DNA from: Capsulimonas sp.
GTDB lineage: Bacteria; Armatimonadota; Armatimonadia; Armatimonadales; Capsulimonadaceae
Length of the DNA stretch: 20,435 nt
Assembly (NCBI GenBank): GCA_025963815.1
Contig: JAOQAA010000117.1
Coordinates: 1-20,435 of the forward strand
Direction: 5' to 3'
The notes beneath the pieces are model-generated. The model searched no databases. It saw only the letters and a list, made by a program, of their open reading frames with translations, and had not been told where the DNA came from. A program made the position numbers and the translations under genes. Shown here piece after piece: positions 7,360 through 14,694 of the stretch (the stretch's first letter is position 1; each line of letters starts with the position of its first letter).

Positions 7360-8124
7360 TTACTCCAAATCTGTCCAGCGCAGAATGCGCATGGGGACAT
7401 CCAGCCAGGCGCTCCGTCCCCCATCGGGGCTGATCTGAATGACTTTATCCCCGACCAGCGCGCTCGGATCGGCCTCGATCCACTGACGGCTTCCTAGGTA
7501 CGCCATCGTATGCGCGCCGCCGCTTGTGACAGCAATGTCGCCTGGCCTCAGCCGAGAATAATCCAATTCCCGCAAGCTCTCCGTTTCGCAGACAAGCGCA
7601 GTGCGCCCTCCATATCCCTCCCCCAGCCGCGCTGCGCTCGCATCGGTCCACCAGAGACCCACGCTTCGCCGAACCAGCGCCAAATTCCCCGTCGTCACGC
7701 CCCGCCGCAGCGACGCATCGATCATCCCCGCCCGCACCAGCCCAGAACAGTCGATCCCCAATCGGTTCTCCCCGCCCCAAACATACTTCGTCCCCATGTA
7801 AGAACGCAGACTGCGCACATATTCTCCGCGCAGCCCCCGCGCGTCCGACCGCCGCCCCGGCCCCAGCCCAACCGCCAAAACGAATATCACCAAGGCGATC
7901 CCAGCAACACGCGCCGCTTTAATACGCCAGAACAACGCAAGCCCTCCCACCCAAACGATCAGCGCCAGCGCGACCGTAAGCTCACGCCCAATATTCGTGC
8001 GAATGGGAAAGGCAAAGATAACGATGAGCAAAGCGCAAAGGCCCAGCCAGTCGCGCCGGCGGGCGGAGAAGTTGCGCCAGAAGTCAGGGCGAAGGATCGG
8101 CAGCGAGCGTTCGGATGTCAGCAT
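7360..8124 (-). CDS. Membrane-anchored NlpC/P60 cysteine peptidase
   Basis: From ATG 8124 the protein has 254 residues. Three hydrophobic segments (about 26-41, 48-66 and 72-88) precede an NlpC/P60-type domain: KYVWGGENRLGIDCSGLVRAG-like motif with Cys126 as nucleophile, the GDI segment (195-197), and His205 in the AHTMAYLG motif. Glu217 or Asp219 may supply the third polar residue. These papain-like enzymes cleave peptide bonds in peptidoglycan stem peptides, so I infer a cell-wall hydrolase held at the outer face of the inner membrane. The frame extends to GTG 8244, but that adds 40 residues overlapping the upstream antitoxin-like gene and would put a poor leader before the helices. The ribosome site at 8124 is weak. 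A 13-bp palindrome lies about 40 bases upstream. Confidence 0.82.
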   Translation of the reverse strand: MLTSERSLPILRPDFWRNFSARRRDWLGLCALLIVIFAFPIRTNIGRELTVALALIVWVGGLALFWRIKAARVAGIALVIFVLAVGLGPGRRSDARGLRGEYVRSLRSYMGTKYVWGGENRLGIDCSGLVRAGMIDASLRRGVTTGNLALVRRSVGLWWTDASAARLGEGYGGRTALVCETESLRELDYSRLRPGDIAVTSGGAHTMAYLGSRQWIEADPSALVGDKVIQISPDGGRSAWLDVPMRILRWTDLE

Positions 8125-8165
8125 GTATCCACAACGCGAATTTTGTGAGAGAGTTTCGCTTCGCC

Positions 8166-8178
8166 CTGAATAATTCAG
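8166..8178. promoter_or_regulatory. Perfect 13-bp palindrome upstream of NlpC/P60 gene
   Basis: CTGAATAATTCAG is a perfect palindrome around A8172. It sits between the antitoxin-like stop (8201) and ATG 8124. Ribbon-helix-helix proteins bind short palindromes, so it could be an operator for the adjacent gene. No promoter could be fixed around it. Confidence 0.3.
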
Positions 8179-8200
8179 CAGCACGATGTGGCGTGTCTTA

Positions 8201-8446
8201 TCAATCGAGGCGGTGCGCAGGCTCGAAGGCAGCAGACACATCACGCATATCGGCTATGAAATCAGGATCGGCGACTGCCTCCGCAGCAAGCCGACGCATT
8301 CGGGCATGCCGAACCTCACGCACACGAGCGCGGATTGGATCTTCGATAAACGCAGTCGCGCTCACAGCAAGGCCGGACTCCACGGCGTCATACGTTGTTT
8401 TGATCAGATCTTCGGTCAATCGGAGAGTGACTTTGTGCTTTGACAT
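8201..8446 (-). CDS. Orphan ribbon-helix-helix antitoxin-like protein
   Basis: The 81-residue product begins MSKHKVTLRLTEDLIKTTYD, an N-terminal beta strand followed by a helix with the alternating pattern of ribbon-helix-helix DNA-binding antitoxins. The rest is an Arg/Ala-rich helical tail that could bind a toxin. I chose ATG 8446 because it places the strand at the N-terminus; the frame extends to 8491. Antitoxins of this size usually precede a toxin gene (PIN, ParE or MazF type) with a short overlap. Downstream on the same strand only about 75 bases precede the NlpC/P60 gene, with no room for a toxin; upstream to 8694 none is seen either. It is therefore a lone regulator or a decayed pair. 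The fold call is from pattern alone. Confidence 0.6.
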   Translation of the reverse strand: MSKHKVTLRLTEDLIKTTYDAVESGLAVSATAFIEDPIRARVREVRHARMRRLAAEAVADPDFIADMRDVSAAFEPAHRLD

Positions 8447-8694
8447 TGGATTAGGTTTTCCTACAAGACTTACCCAGTCCCCGTGATCCACCCGATCAAG
8501 GCGCGATTGACGGATTCTGGCTGTTCAAGAGTCGATCAGTGACCATATTCTGACACAACTACGAGGATGAGCGTGGGAACGAAAATCACTGAAAGGTTAG
8601 GACGACTGTCGATCCGCGTGATTACCGCCTTGGTCTACCGCACCATGCCCTTAGTCCTACCGTCAGCCCCATGCGCACATTGATTTCTCGCCTA

Positions 8695-10173
8695 CTAGCG
8701 AACGACTAAGACCAATCCAGGTTCGGATTTGTCGCCCGGCGTGGCGGCAGACAGACCGACGCGATCGATCAATTCTCCTGGAATGACGATCTGCTTGTCG
8801 GTAATACGCACTTGTCGGGTGATATCCTTGGCCGTATCCCCCGCTAGGTCCTGCGCCAGTATTTTCCGGCCGCGCATCGACTTATCAAAGACCAATGTCA
8901 ATGTGTGATATCGGCCGAAAATTCCGATTGGCCCCGTGTTTGCGCCGACTTCCAGCGACACGTCTGCATTTTCTCCCGTGATCCACTGGCGATCTTCCGC
9001 GCCGTGACTGAGCGTTCGCCCAAGCGTCGCCACGGACACGGCCCCGTTCGGATTGCGCGATGCAATGACATACGGCTTGACCGTGCCGGAAGCAAGCGAT
9101 ATAGTGGGCAATGGCAGACCACGCGCCACCGTGGCGGGAGCGGACATTGTCCGTTCGTTTCCTTCGGAAACTTCCCACGATTCATCTTTGAGAAAATGCC
9201 AGTTGTCGGTGAAGTTCTCTTTTGAGGTGAGCGTTGGGTTAGCGCCGACGGCAAATGCGGGCGCGATACGATGCCAGCGCACCGCCCGCGTGACTTCGTC
9301 CAGGCGCAGCTTGAGATTGCGTGTGACTGGGGGGAAGACAAAGTCTTGGCGTCCGCTGGGAAGATTGCCCGTGAAGCCGTGACGCATCACTCCGTAGCAG
9401 CATCCGAGCGCCGCGCCCATATACATCTCGTCCTCGCAATTGATCAGCCCTTTGGCCGGTGGTGCTGCTTTGTACTGAAGCTCACCCACTACGCGCGCAA
9501 GTGTCTGCGGGATAGCGACAATCCCATCGACATCGTATGTCCGGTAAGTATCGGCCCAGGCAATCGAATGCGGCGCTTTGGCCGTCTCAAGGGTTAACCC
9601 CGGCGCAAGTTTGCGTCCTAAGTCGGTAAGCTCATGCCGCCACTGCTCGTCGCCTTCTCGGTCGCCATAATCCACTTTCCAGTAAAGAACACCGCTGCTG
9701 TTTGACCATTGGAAGCGCTCGGTCCAGAAGTCCGGCGTTTTGACATCCGCCCGCATCCACAGCCCCAGGCCACGCCATCCGCGCCCTTTTATAGCATCCG
9801 AAAGCGCCTTAAACCGCTCCGGCTGCGATCCCGTGGCGTAAGAAGGAAAGCGCCCGGGGACGACGGTGACATCTTCTTTGGGCAGATCCCAGCCTTCGTC
9901 CATCAGAAAGATCAAATCGTGTTTCACCTTGGGATACTGCCCCAGCCAGTCTTGATTTGCCCCCTTGCCGAACAGCTGACTCTCCTGCACGGCGTCGAGC
10001 TGCGCGGCGTGGTCGGCGTAGCTCGAATAGTAACCCTGAATATTCCAGGTGCAGAAATAGTCGGGCGATGGGTTGGCTGTATTGGGCACAAGATTGATCG
10101 GCTTCGCGGCGCCCCAGGCAGTCTGGGACAGGGCGGCGCCAGCGACCGCAATCACTATCAGTGGTATTTTCAT
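8695..10173 (-). CDS. Secreted clan-D-like glycoside hydrolase (alpha-galactosidase-like barrel)
   Basis: The 492-residue protein has a signal peptide (about 1-22). Its first part looks like a TIM barrel of the GH27/GH36 type: FLMDEGWDL (89-97) resembles the conserved DDGW strand, and YWKVDYGD (164-171) resembles the K-x-D motif in which Asp168 would be the nucleophile. YRTYDVDG (210-217) could carry the acid/base Asp. The last ~150 residues are beta-rich, like the C-terminal domain of these enzymes. The likely role is removal of alpha-linked sugars outside the cytoplasm; the exact family and substrate are inference. ATG 10173 has only a weak, A-rich ribosome site. It diverges from dnaE with 279 bases between them and is preceded downstream by about 250 bases without a convincing gene. 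Confidence 0.65.
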   Translation of the reverse strand: MKIPLIVIAVAGAALSQTAWGAAKPINLVPNTANPSPDYFCTWNIQGYYSSYADHAAQLDAVQESQLFGKGANQDWLGQYPKVKHDLIFLMDEGWDLPKEDVTVVPGRFPSYATGSQPERFKALSDAIKGRGWRGLGLWMRADVKTPDFWTERFQWSNSSGVLYWKVDYGDREGDEQWRHELTDLGRKLAPGLTLETAKAPHSIAWADTYRTYDVDGIVAIPQTLARVVGELQYKAAPPAKGLINCEDEMYMGAALGCCYGVMRHGFTGNLPSGRQDFVFPPVTRNLKLRLDEVTRAVRWHRIAPAFAVGANPTLTSKENFTDNWHFLKDESWEVSEGNERTMSAPATVARGLPLPTISLASGTVKPYVIASRNPNGAVSVATLGRTLSHGAEDRQWITGENADVSLEVGANTGPIGIFGRYHTLTLVFDKSMRGRKILAQDLAGDTAKDITRQVRITDKQIVIPGELIDRVGLSAATPGDKSEPGLVLVVR

Positions 10174-10313
10174 TTTGTTTATTTTTCCATAGAATTTTTC
10201 TTTTTGCAGCGCTGGCTTTCTTCGCCGTCGTGGTTGTCATTGAACGTCGTTCGTCAACAGTTAATTCTACCTATTGTACTTCGAAATCGACGCCAACGGT
10301 ATGCCGCCTTGCT

Positions 10314-10342
10314 TTGACTTCGCCCGTGTTTCCTGCTACAAT
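10314..10342 (+). promoter_or_regulatory. dnaE promoter
   Basis: TTGACT (10314-10319), a 17-base spacer and TACAAT (10337-10342) make a strong sigma-70-type promoter. The start would be near 10349, giving a leader of about 100 bases to the dnaE ATG. The divergent intergenic space (10174-10452) shows no comparably clear promoter for the glycosidase gene. Confidence 0.7.
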
Positions 10343-10452
10343 AGAACCCGTTCGCGCATTGACCGCGCCCAAATTTTATCCCTTCATCGATAGCTAACAG
10401 TGTAATTTTACTCTGTTTTTCTATCAGCAATTCGCAAGAGGAACACTCCTGA

Positions 10453-13400
10453 ATGTCCGTTCGCACCCCTGACTTCGTCCACCTGCATCTGCACTCTGAA
10501 TATAGCCTTCTCGACGGCGCCTGTCGTATTGATGACCTTGTAAAAAAGGCGGTCGATCTGAACATGCCGGCCATCGGCCTGACCGACCATGGGGTCATGT
10601 ATGGGTCGATGGAGTTCTATCTGAAGTGCAAGAAGGCGGGCATCAAACCGCTGGTGGGGTGCGAGGTCTATGTTTCGACGCGCAGCCGGTTTCAGCGGGA
10701 AAATAAGAAGCTGGACGACTCGCAGCACTTGGTTTTGCTGGCGATGAACAATATCGGGTATCGCAACCTGCTGAAGCTGGTCTCTATTGGGTCGATGGAA
10801 GGCTTTTATTATAAGCCGCGTATCGACAAGGAAGTTTTGCAGCAGTACAGCGAGGGGCTGATCTGTCTGTCGGCGTGTTTGGGCGGCGAAGTGCCCGAGC
10901 ACATCATGGACGACAACTACGACAAGGCGGTCCATTCGGCGGAGACGTTCCGGGAGATCTTTGGGGACCGCTATTACCTGGAGATGCAGGATCACAATAT
11001 CGAGAAGCAGTGGATCGTCAACGAACAGCTGCACAAGCTGTCCGCGCAGACGGGAATCCCGCTGGTCGCGACCAACGATGTCCACTATCTGGGCGCCGAA
11101 GACGCCGATCCACACCAGGTTCTGCTGTGCGTGCAGACGGCAACGACGATGGATGACCCGAAGAAGATGAACTACGGGTCGCAGCAGTTTTTTATGAAGA
11201 CGCAGCATGAGATGCTGCAAGTCTTCAATAAATACGAGCACGCGCTGCATCGCACGAAGGAGATCGCCGACCGATGCGACCTGAACTTGGAATTTGGGCG
11301 TCTTGGGATGCCGGTTCCGGAAAAGCTGCCCGAAGGCATGAACGCGCAGGCGTATCTCGCCAAAATCGCGTTTGAGGGGATGAAGCGGCGCTATCCGATC
11401 ATCACCGAGGAGCACGAAGAACGGCTGCGCTTTGAGCTGGACGTCATCGAGCAGACGGGCTTCGGCGCGTACTTCCTGATCGTCCGCGACTTCGCCGATT
11501 TTGCGCGACGTGAGGGCATCTTCTACGGGGTTCGCGGCTCGGCGGCCGGCTCCATGACGTCGTACTGCGTCGGCATCACCGATGTCGATCCCATCCAATA
11601 CGGCCTGACCTTCGAACGCTTTTTGAACCCCGAACGACTGTCCATGCCCGATATCGATATGGACTTCGAAGACTCGCGGCGGCAGGACGTCATCGACTAC
11701 GTCGTGCAGAAGTACGGGCGGGAGTATGTCGCTCAGGTCGCGACATTTGGAACCATGGCGGCGCGCGCCGCCATTCGGGACTGCGGACGCGCGATGAACA
11801 AGATGCCGATGGCGGAGATCGACAAGCTCTGCAAGATGATCCCCACGATCCCCGTCGGCATGAAGCTCGATAAGGCGTTAGAGGTCAATCCCGAGTTCAA
11901 GGCGATGTACGACACCAATCGTCAGGCGCGCGAGCTGATCGACACCGCCAAGCGCCTGGAAGGACTGACCCGCCACGACAGCGTCCACGCCGCCGCGATT
12001 ATCATCTCCGCCGAACCGCTGATGGATCACACGCCCCTGCAAAAGGCGGACGATGGGATCGGCATGGTCACCCAGTATCCGGCGGGCATGCTGGAAAAAA
12101 TCGGCCTGCTCAAGATGGACTTCCTGGGTCTGGCGAACTTGACCATCCTCGCCAAGGCGGTACGCAACGTCAAGGCAAGTTTCAATATCGATATCGATGT
12201 GCTGAAGCTGCCTTTGGACGACCGCAAGACATACGATCTGCTCGGGCGCGGCGAGTGCTCCGGCGTGTTCCAGTTGGAAGGCGCGCAGATGCGCCGCTAT
12301 ATCGCCGAGCTGCGTCCCGGCTCTGTCGCCGAGGTGGCTGCTATGGTCGCGCTTTACCGGCCCGGCCCAATGGCGCAGATCCCTCGATATATCCGATGTA
12401 AGCTGGGCATGGAGCCGATCGAATACCCCCACCCCGTGCTGGAGCCGATCCTCAAAGAGACTTACGGGATCATCGTTTACCAGGACCAAGTTCTCAAGAT
12501 CGTCCAGGCCATTGCCGGCTTCACGCTCGGCCATGCAGACATCCTGCGTAAGGCCATGGGTAAAAAAGACCTCAAGGAGATGGTCAAGCAGCGCGAGAAC
12601 TTCATCGCGGGCGCCCTGGCGAAGGGCTTGGTGAACGAAGAGCGCGCGATTGAGATCTTCGACCTGATCGAGCCGTTCGCCGGCTACGCCTTCAACAAGG
12701 CGCACGCCTTCTGCTACGCCATGGTGGCCTTCCAAACGGCCTACCTCAAGGCGAACTACCCGGTCGAATACTTCGCCGCGCTGATGGCGACCCAGGCCGA
12801 CGACACCGAAAAGCTCGTCAACTTCCTCGACGACGCCCGCCGCACCAAGATCGAAGTGCGCCCGCCGGACGTCAATTACAGCTCCGCCGACTTCACCGTC
12901 GAAGAGGGCTGCGTGCGCTTCGGCCTGCTCGCCATCAAAAATGTCGGTAAGTCGCCCATCGAAGCCATTCTCGCTGCGCGCAAAAAGGGCGGCGACTTTC
13001 TTTCGCTGCATGACTTCTGCGACCGCGTTTACGACTTCGGCCTCACCGGCAAGGGCGCCATCGAGACCCTGATCAAGGCTGGCGCGCTCGCCAGCCTCCA
13101 CCCGGACCGCGCGCGCCTGCTCGCCGGCCTCGAAGGCGCGCTTAATAGCGCCGCCACCGCCGCGCGCGACCGCAAGAGCGGCCAGGTCTCCATGTTCGGC
13201 GACGATCCCGACACGCCCGCCCTAGAGCGCATCATCCCACCGCTCCCGGACGTCCCGCCGCTCCCATCCGCCGAAACCATGGCGATGGAGAAAGAACTGC
13301 TCGGCTTCTACCTCAGCGAGCACCCGCTGGATCAGTTTGTCGAAAAGCTCAAGGAAATCGCGACGCACACCATCGACGAATGCCGTTACTTGGGCGACAA

Positions 13401-13977
13401 AGAAGAAGTGGTCATCGGCGGCGTTCTGACCAATATCCGCAACTACTACACCAAGGCTAAGAACGAGCTGATGTACTTCCTGACCCTGGAAGACCGCACC
13501 GGCACGATCAGCGTCACCATCTTCCCGCGCGCCGCCGCCAAGATGGAGACGCCGCAAAAGGACAGCGTCGTCGTCGTCAAGGGCAAGACGTCCCACCGCG
13601 ACCGCATCAACAAACAAACCGACGAAGACGGCGGCGTCAGCGCCGCCAGCGTCGAAATCAGCGCCGACGGCGTCCAGCCCATCGCCAGCGCCGACATGCT
13701 CCTCGGCTCCGCCGAACGCCAGGCGCATTACGGCAACGGGCAGCCAGAAATCTCCTGCCTCCACATTCGCCTCGACGACCGGATGAAAGGACGTATGCCG
13801 ACCCTACAGCAATTCCTCAGCCGCTACGCCGGCCCCACAAAACTCCTGCTGCACATCGCCGACGGCCCCGGCAGCGTTCAGCACTTTCTGCCGAATCTGA
13901 AAGTTTCTCCGGATGAGCATATGGTGGAGTATTTGAAGAGTATGCTGGGGGATGAGCGCGCGGTTTGGGTGGAGTAA
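10453..13977 (+). CDS. dnaE: DNA polymerase III alpha subunit
   Basis: The 1174-residue protein is the replicative polymerase of the chromosome. It opens with a PHP domain (HLHLHSEYSLLDG from residue 10, then LTDHG), whose metal-binding histidines look retained. The palm carries PDIDMDF with Asp400 and Asp402, and LLKMDFLGL with Asp556, lining up closely with E. coli Asp401, Asp403 and Asp555. The finger region, tandem helix-hairpin-helix and beta-binding region follow, and an OB fold lies near 975-1040 (VVIGGVLTNIRNYYTKAKNELMYF segment, shown here only in part by GVLTNIRNYY). Length matches DnaE1 (about 1160). The ATG at 10453 is preceded by AAGAGGA (10436-10442). It stands alone, with its own promoter. 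The absence of a separate polC-style exonuclease insertion shows it is the DnaE, not PolC, type. Confidence 0.97.
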   Translation: MSVRTPDFVHLHLHSEYSLLDGACRIDDLVKKAVDLNMPAIGLTDHGVMYGSMEFYLKCKKAGIKPLVGCEVYVSTRSRFQRENKKLDDSQHLVLLAMNNIGYRNLLKLVSIGSMEGFYYKPRIDKEVLQQYSEGLICLSACLGGEVPEHIMDDNYDKAVHSAETFREIFGDRYYLEMQDHNIEKQWIVNEQLHKLSAQTGIPLVATNDVHYLGAEDADPHQVLLCVQTATTMDDPKKMNYGSQQFFMKTQHEMLQVFNKYEHALHRTKEIADRCDLNLEFGRLGMPVPEKLPEGMNAQAYLAKIAFEGMKRRYPIITEEHEERLRFELDVIEQTGFGAYFLIVRDFADFARREGIFYGVRGSAAGSMTSYCVGITDVDPIQYGLTFERFLNPERLSMPDIDMDFEDSRRQDVIDYVVQKYGREYVAQVATFGTMAARAAIRDCGRAMNKMPMAEIDKLCKMIPTIPVGMKLDKALEVNPEFKAMYDTNRQARELIDTAKRLEGLTRHDSVHAAAIIISAEPLMDHTPLQKADDGIGMVTQYPAGMLEKIGLLKMDFLGLANLTILAKAVRNVKASFNIDIDVLKLPLDDRKTYDLLGRGECSGVFQLEGAQMRRYIAELRPGSVAEVAAMVALYRPGPMAQIPRYIRCKLGMEPIEYPHPVLEPILKETYGIIVYQDQVLKIVQAIAGFTLGHADILRKAMGKKDLKEMVKQRENFIAGALAKGLVNEERAIEIFDLIEPFAGYAFNKAHAFCYAMVAFQTAYLKANYPVEYFAALMATQADDTEKLVNFLDDARRTKIEVRPPDVNYSSADFTVEEGCVRFGLLAIKNVGKSPIEAILAARKKGGDFLSLHDFCDRVYDFGLTGKGAIETLIKAGALASLHPDRARLLAGLEGALNSAATAARDRKSGQVSMFGDDPDTPALERIIPPLPDVPPLPSAETMAMEKELLGFYLSEHPLDQFVEKLKEIATHTIDECRYLGDKEEVVIGGVLTNIRNYYTKAKNELMYFLTLEDRTGTISVTIFPRAAAKMETPQKDSVVVVKGKTSHRDRINKQTDEDGGVSAASVEISADGVQPIASADMLLGSAERQAHYGNGQPEISCLHIRLDDRMKGRMPTLQQFLSRYAGPTKLLLHIADGPGSVQHFLPNLKVSPDEHMVEYLKSMLGDERAVWVE

Positions 13978-13993
13978 AATTGCCTTTCCGGAT

Positions 13994-14023
13994 TTGCAGA
14001 CGTGCTGCAAGTGCTTCTATAAT
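13994..14023 (+). promoter_or_regulatory. Candidate promoter for the Y1 transposase
   Basis: TTGCAG (13994-13999), an 18-base spacer and a perfect TATAAT (14018-14023) lie just past dnaE. The -35 also forms one arm of a small inverted repeat TTGCAG/CTGCAA (13994-14010). Transcription would start about 14030 and run through repeat copy 1 into the transposase gene. The match could be fortuitous. Confidence 0.4.
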
Positions 14024-14038
14024 TCGCGCCTCAGAAAT

Positions 14039-14099
14039 CCCACAAGTGGAAGCTTGTGGGCTATGCTGAGGCGAAGCCAGCTGAAGCAGGCTGTGGAAT
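14039..14099 (+). repeat. REP-like hairpin repeat, copy 1
   Basis: The copy starts with a perfect 8-bp hairpin, CCCACAAG (14039-14046) and CTTGTGGG (14053-14060), loop TGGAAG, followed by a conserved tail with GCTGAGGCGAAGCCAGCTGA. Copy 2 lies exactly 500 bases downstream in the same orientation, with about eight differences in 61 bases. It sits in the leader of the transposase gene. Confidence 0.8.
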
Positions 14100-14119
14100 T
14101 ATGGATGCGGGAGGGCAGC

Positions 14120-14569
14120 GTGAGTCGAGTATATAGCGAGATTTATGTGCATTTGGTTTGGGCGACTAAGGGAAGAGAGCCAAGCCTATTGCCCGATATT
14201 CGAAGGCGACTTTATGAAGTAATCAGAAAACAATGCACAACCATTGGCGTTGATCCGCTGGCCGTAGGCGGCGTTGAAGATCATGTGCATTTGCTGGTGA
14301 CCTTCCCAACCACCGTTTCTATATCGGAGATCACACGACGAGTCAAAGGCGCCAGCTCACATTTCATGTCCCACGAAGCCGTCCCCGGCAAAAGCTTTGA
14401 ATGGCAAAAGGGCTACGGTGTTTTCACACTCCACCGAAATTCGGTAGAAAGCGTTCGTCGATACATCGATCGACAGGAAGAGCACCATCGTAAGCGAACT
14501 CTGATCGGCGATCTGGAAATTGTTTCGCCGAAAGAAGCCCCACAAGTAGAAGCTTGTGGGCTAGGCTGA
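14120..14569 (+). CDS. tnpA: Y1 (HUH) transposase, IS200/RAYT-like
   Basis: From GTG 14120 the protein has 149 residues, the usual size for single-tyrosine HUH transposases. It begins with the family segment IYVHLVWATKGREP, carries the HUH motif in DHVHLLV, and has the catalytic Tyr in RRYIDRQEEHH near the C-terminal part. These enzymes cut and join single-stranded DNA next to hairpins, acting as dimers with Mg. I chose GTG 14120 because GGGAGGG lies about five bases upstream; the frame stays open to 13952, inside dnaE, without a good start. The last nine or so residues are encoded by repeat copy 2, so gene and repeat moved or evolved together. Flanking REP-like copies fit either an IS200-type element with its end hairpins or a domesticated REP-associated transposase (RAYT). 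No tnpB lies next to it. Confidence 0.85.
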   Translation: MSRVYSEIYVHLVWATKGREPSLLPDIRRRLYEVIRKQCTTIGVDPLAVGGVEDHVHLLVTFPTTVSISEITRRVKGASSHFMSHEAVPGKSFEWQKGYGVFTLHRNSVESVRRYIDRQEEHHRKRTLIGDLEIVSPKEAPQVEACGLG

Positions 14570-14599
14570 GGCAAAACCAGCTGAAGCAGGTTGAGGAAT
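14539..14599 (+). repeat. REP-like hairpin repeat, copy 2
   Basis: The same 8-bp stem (14539-14546 with 14553-14560) and conserved tail are present, about 87 percent identical to copy 1. The loop reads TAGAAG. The transposase stop codon (14567-14569) lies inside this copy, so the repeat encodes the protein's C-terminus. Confidence 0.8.
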
Positions 14600-14629
14600 A
14601 GGATTAAGAGGGCGTTTGCGTAGCCCAGG

Positions 14630-14683
14630 AGTCTGCTTTAGCTGACTTCGCCCCAGCCTAGCCCACAAGCTTCCACTTGTGGG
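14630..14683 (-). repeat. REP-like hairpin repeat, copy 3 (inverted)
   Basis: On the minus strand the same hairpin (14683-14662) and tail appear. Its hairpin is identical to copy 1, and its tail is closer to copy 2 near the CTAGGCTG part. With copy 2 it forms an inverted pair in the convergent gap between tnpA and the GH92 gene, as in bacterial interspersed mosaic elements. The paired hairpins may terminate or protect both transcripts. Confidence 0.75.
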
Positions 14684-14694
14684 AATATGTACAG

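Noticed and set aside
8125..8244. Upstream GTG 8244 start for the NlpC/P60 gene, or a toxin fragment in this stretch
   Set aside because: The added residues overlap the antitoxin-like gene and show no signal or toxin motif; about 75 free bases are too few for a toxin.
8567..8683. 38-codon plus-strand ORF in the gap between the antitoxin-like gene and the glycosidase gene
   Set aside because: It has no supporting ribosome site or motif, and the 8492-8694 gap otherwise shows nothing clear.
10408..13101. Long open frames on the minus strand within dnaE (10408-11598 and 11878-13101)
   Set aside because: They lie fully antisense to a well-conserved dnaE, have His/Gln/Val- or Glu/Val-rich composition typical of reverse frames of high-GC genes, and show no domain.
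13994..14010. Small inverted repeat TTGCAG/CTGCAA after dnaE as intrinsic terminator
   Set aside because: The stem is six base pairs with no T-run after it; the sequence fits better as part of a promoter.
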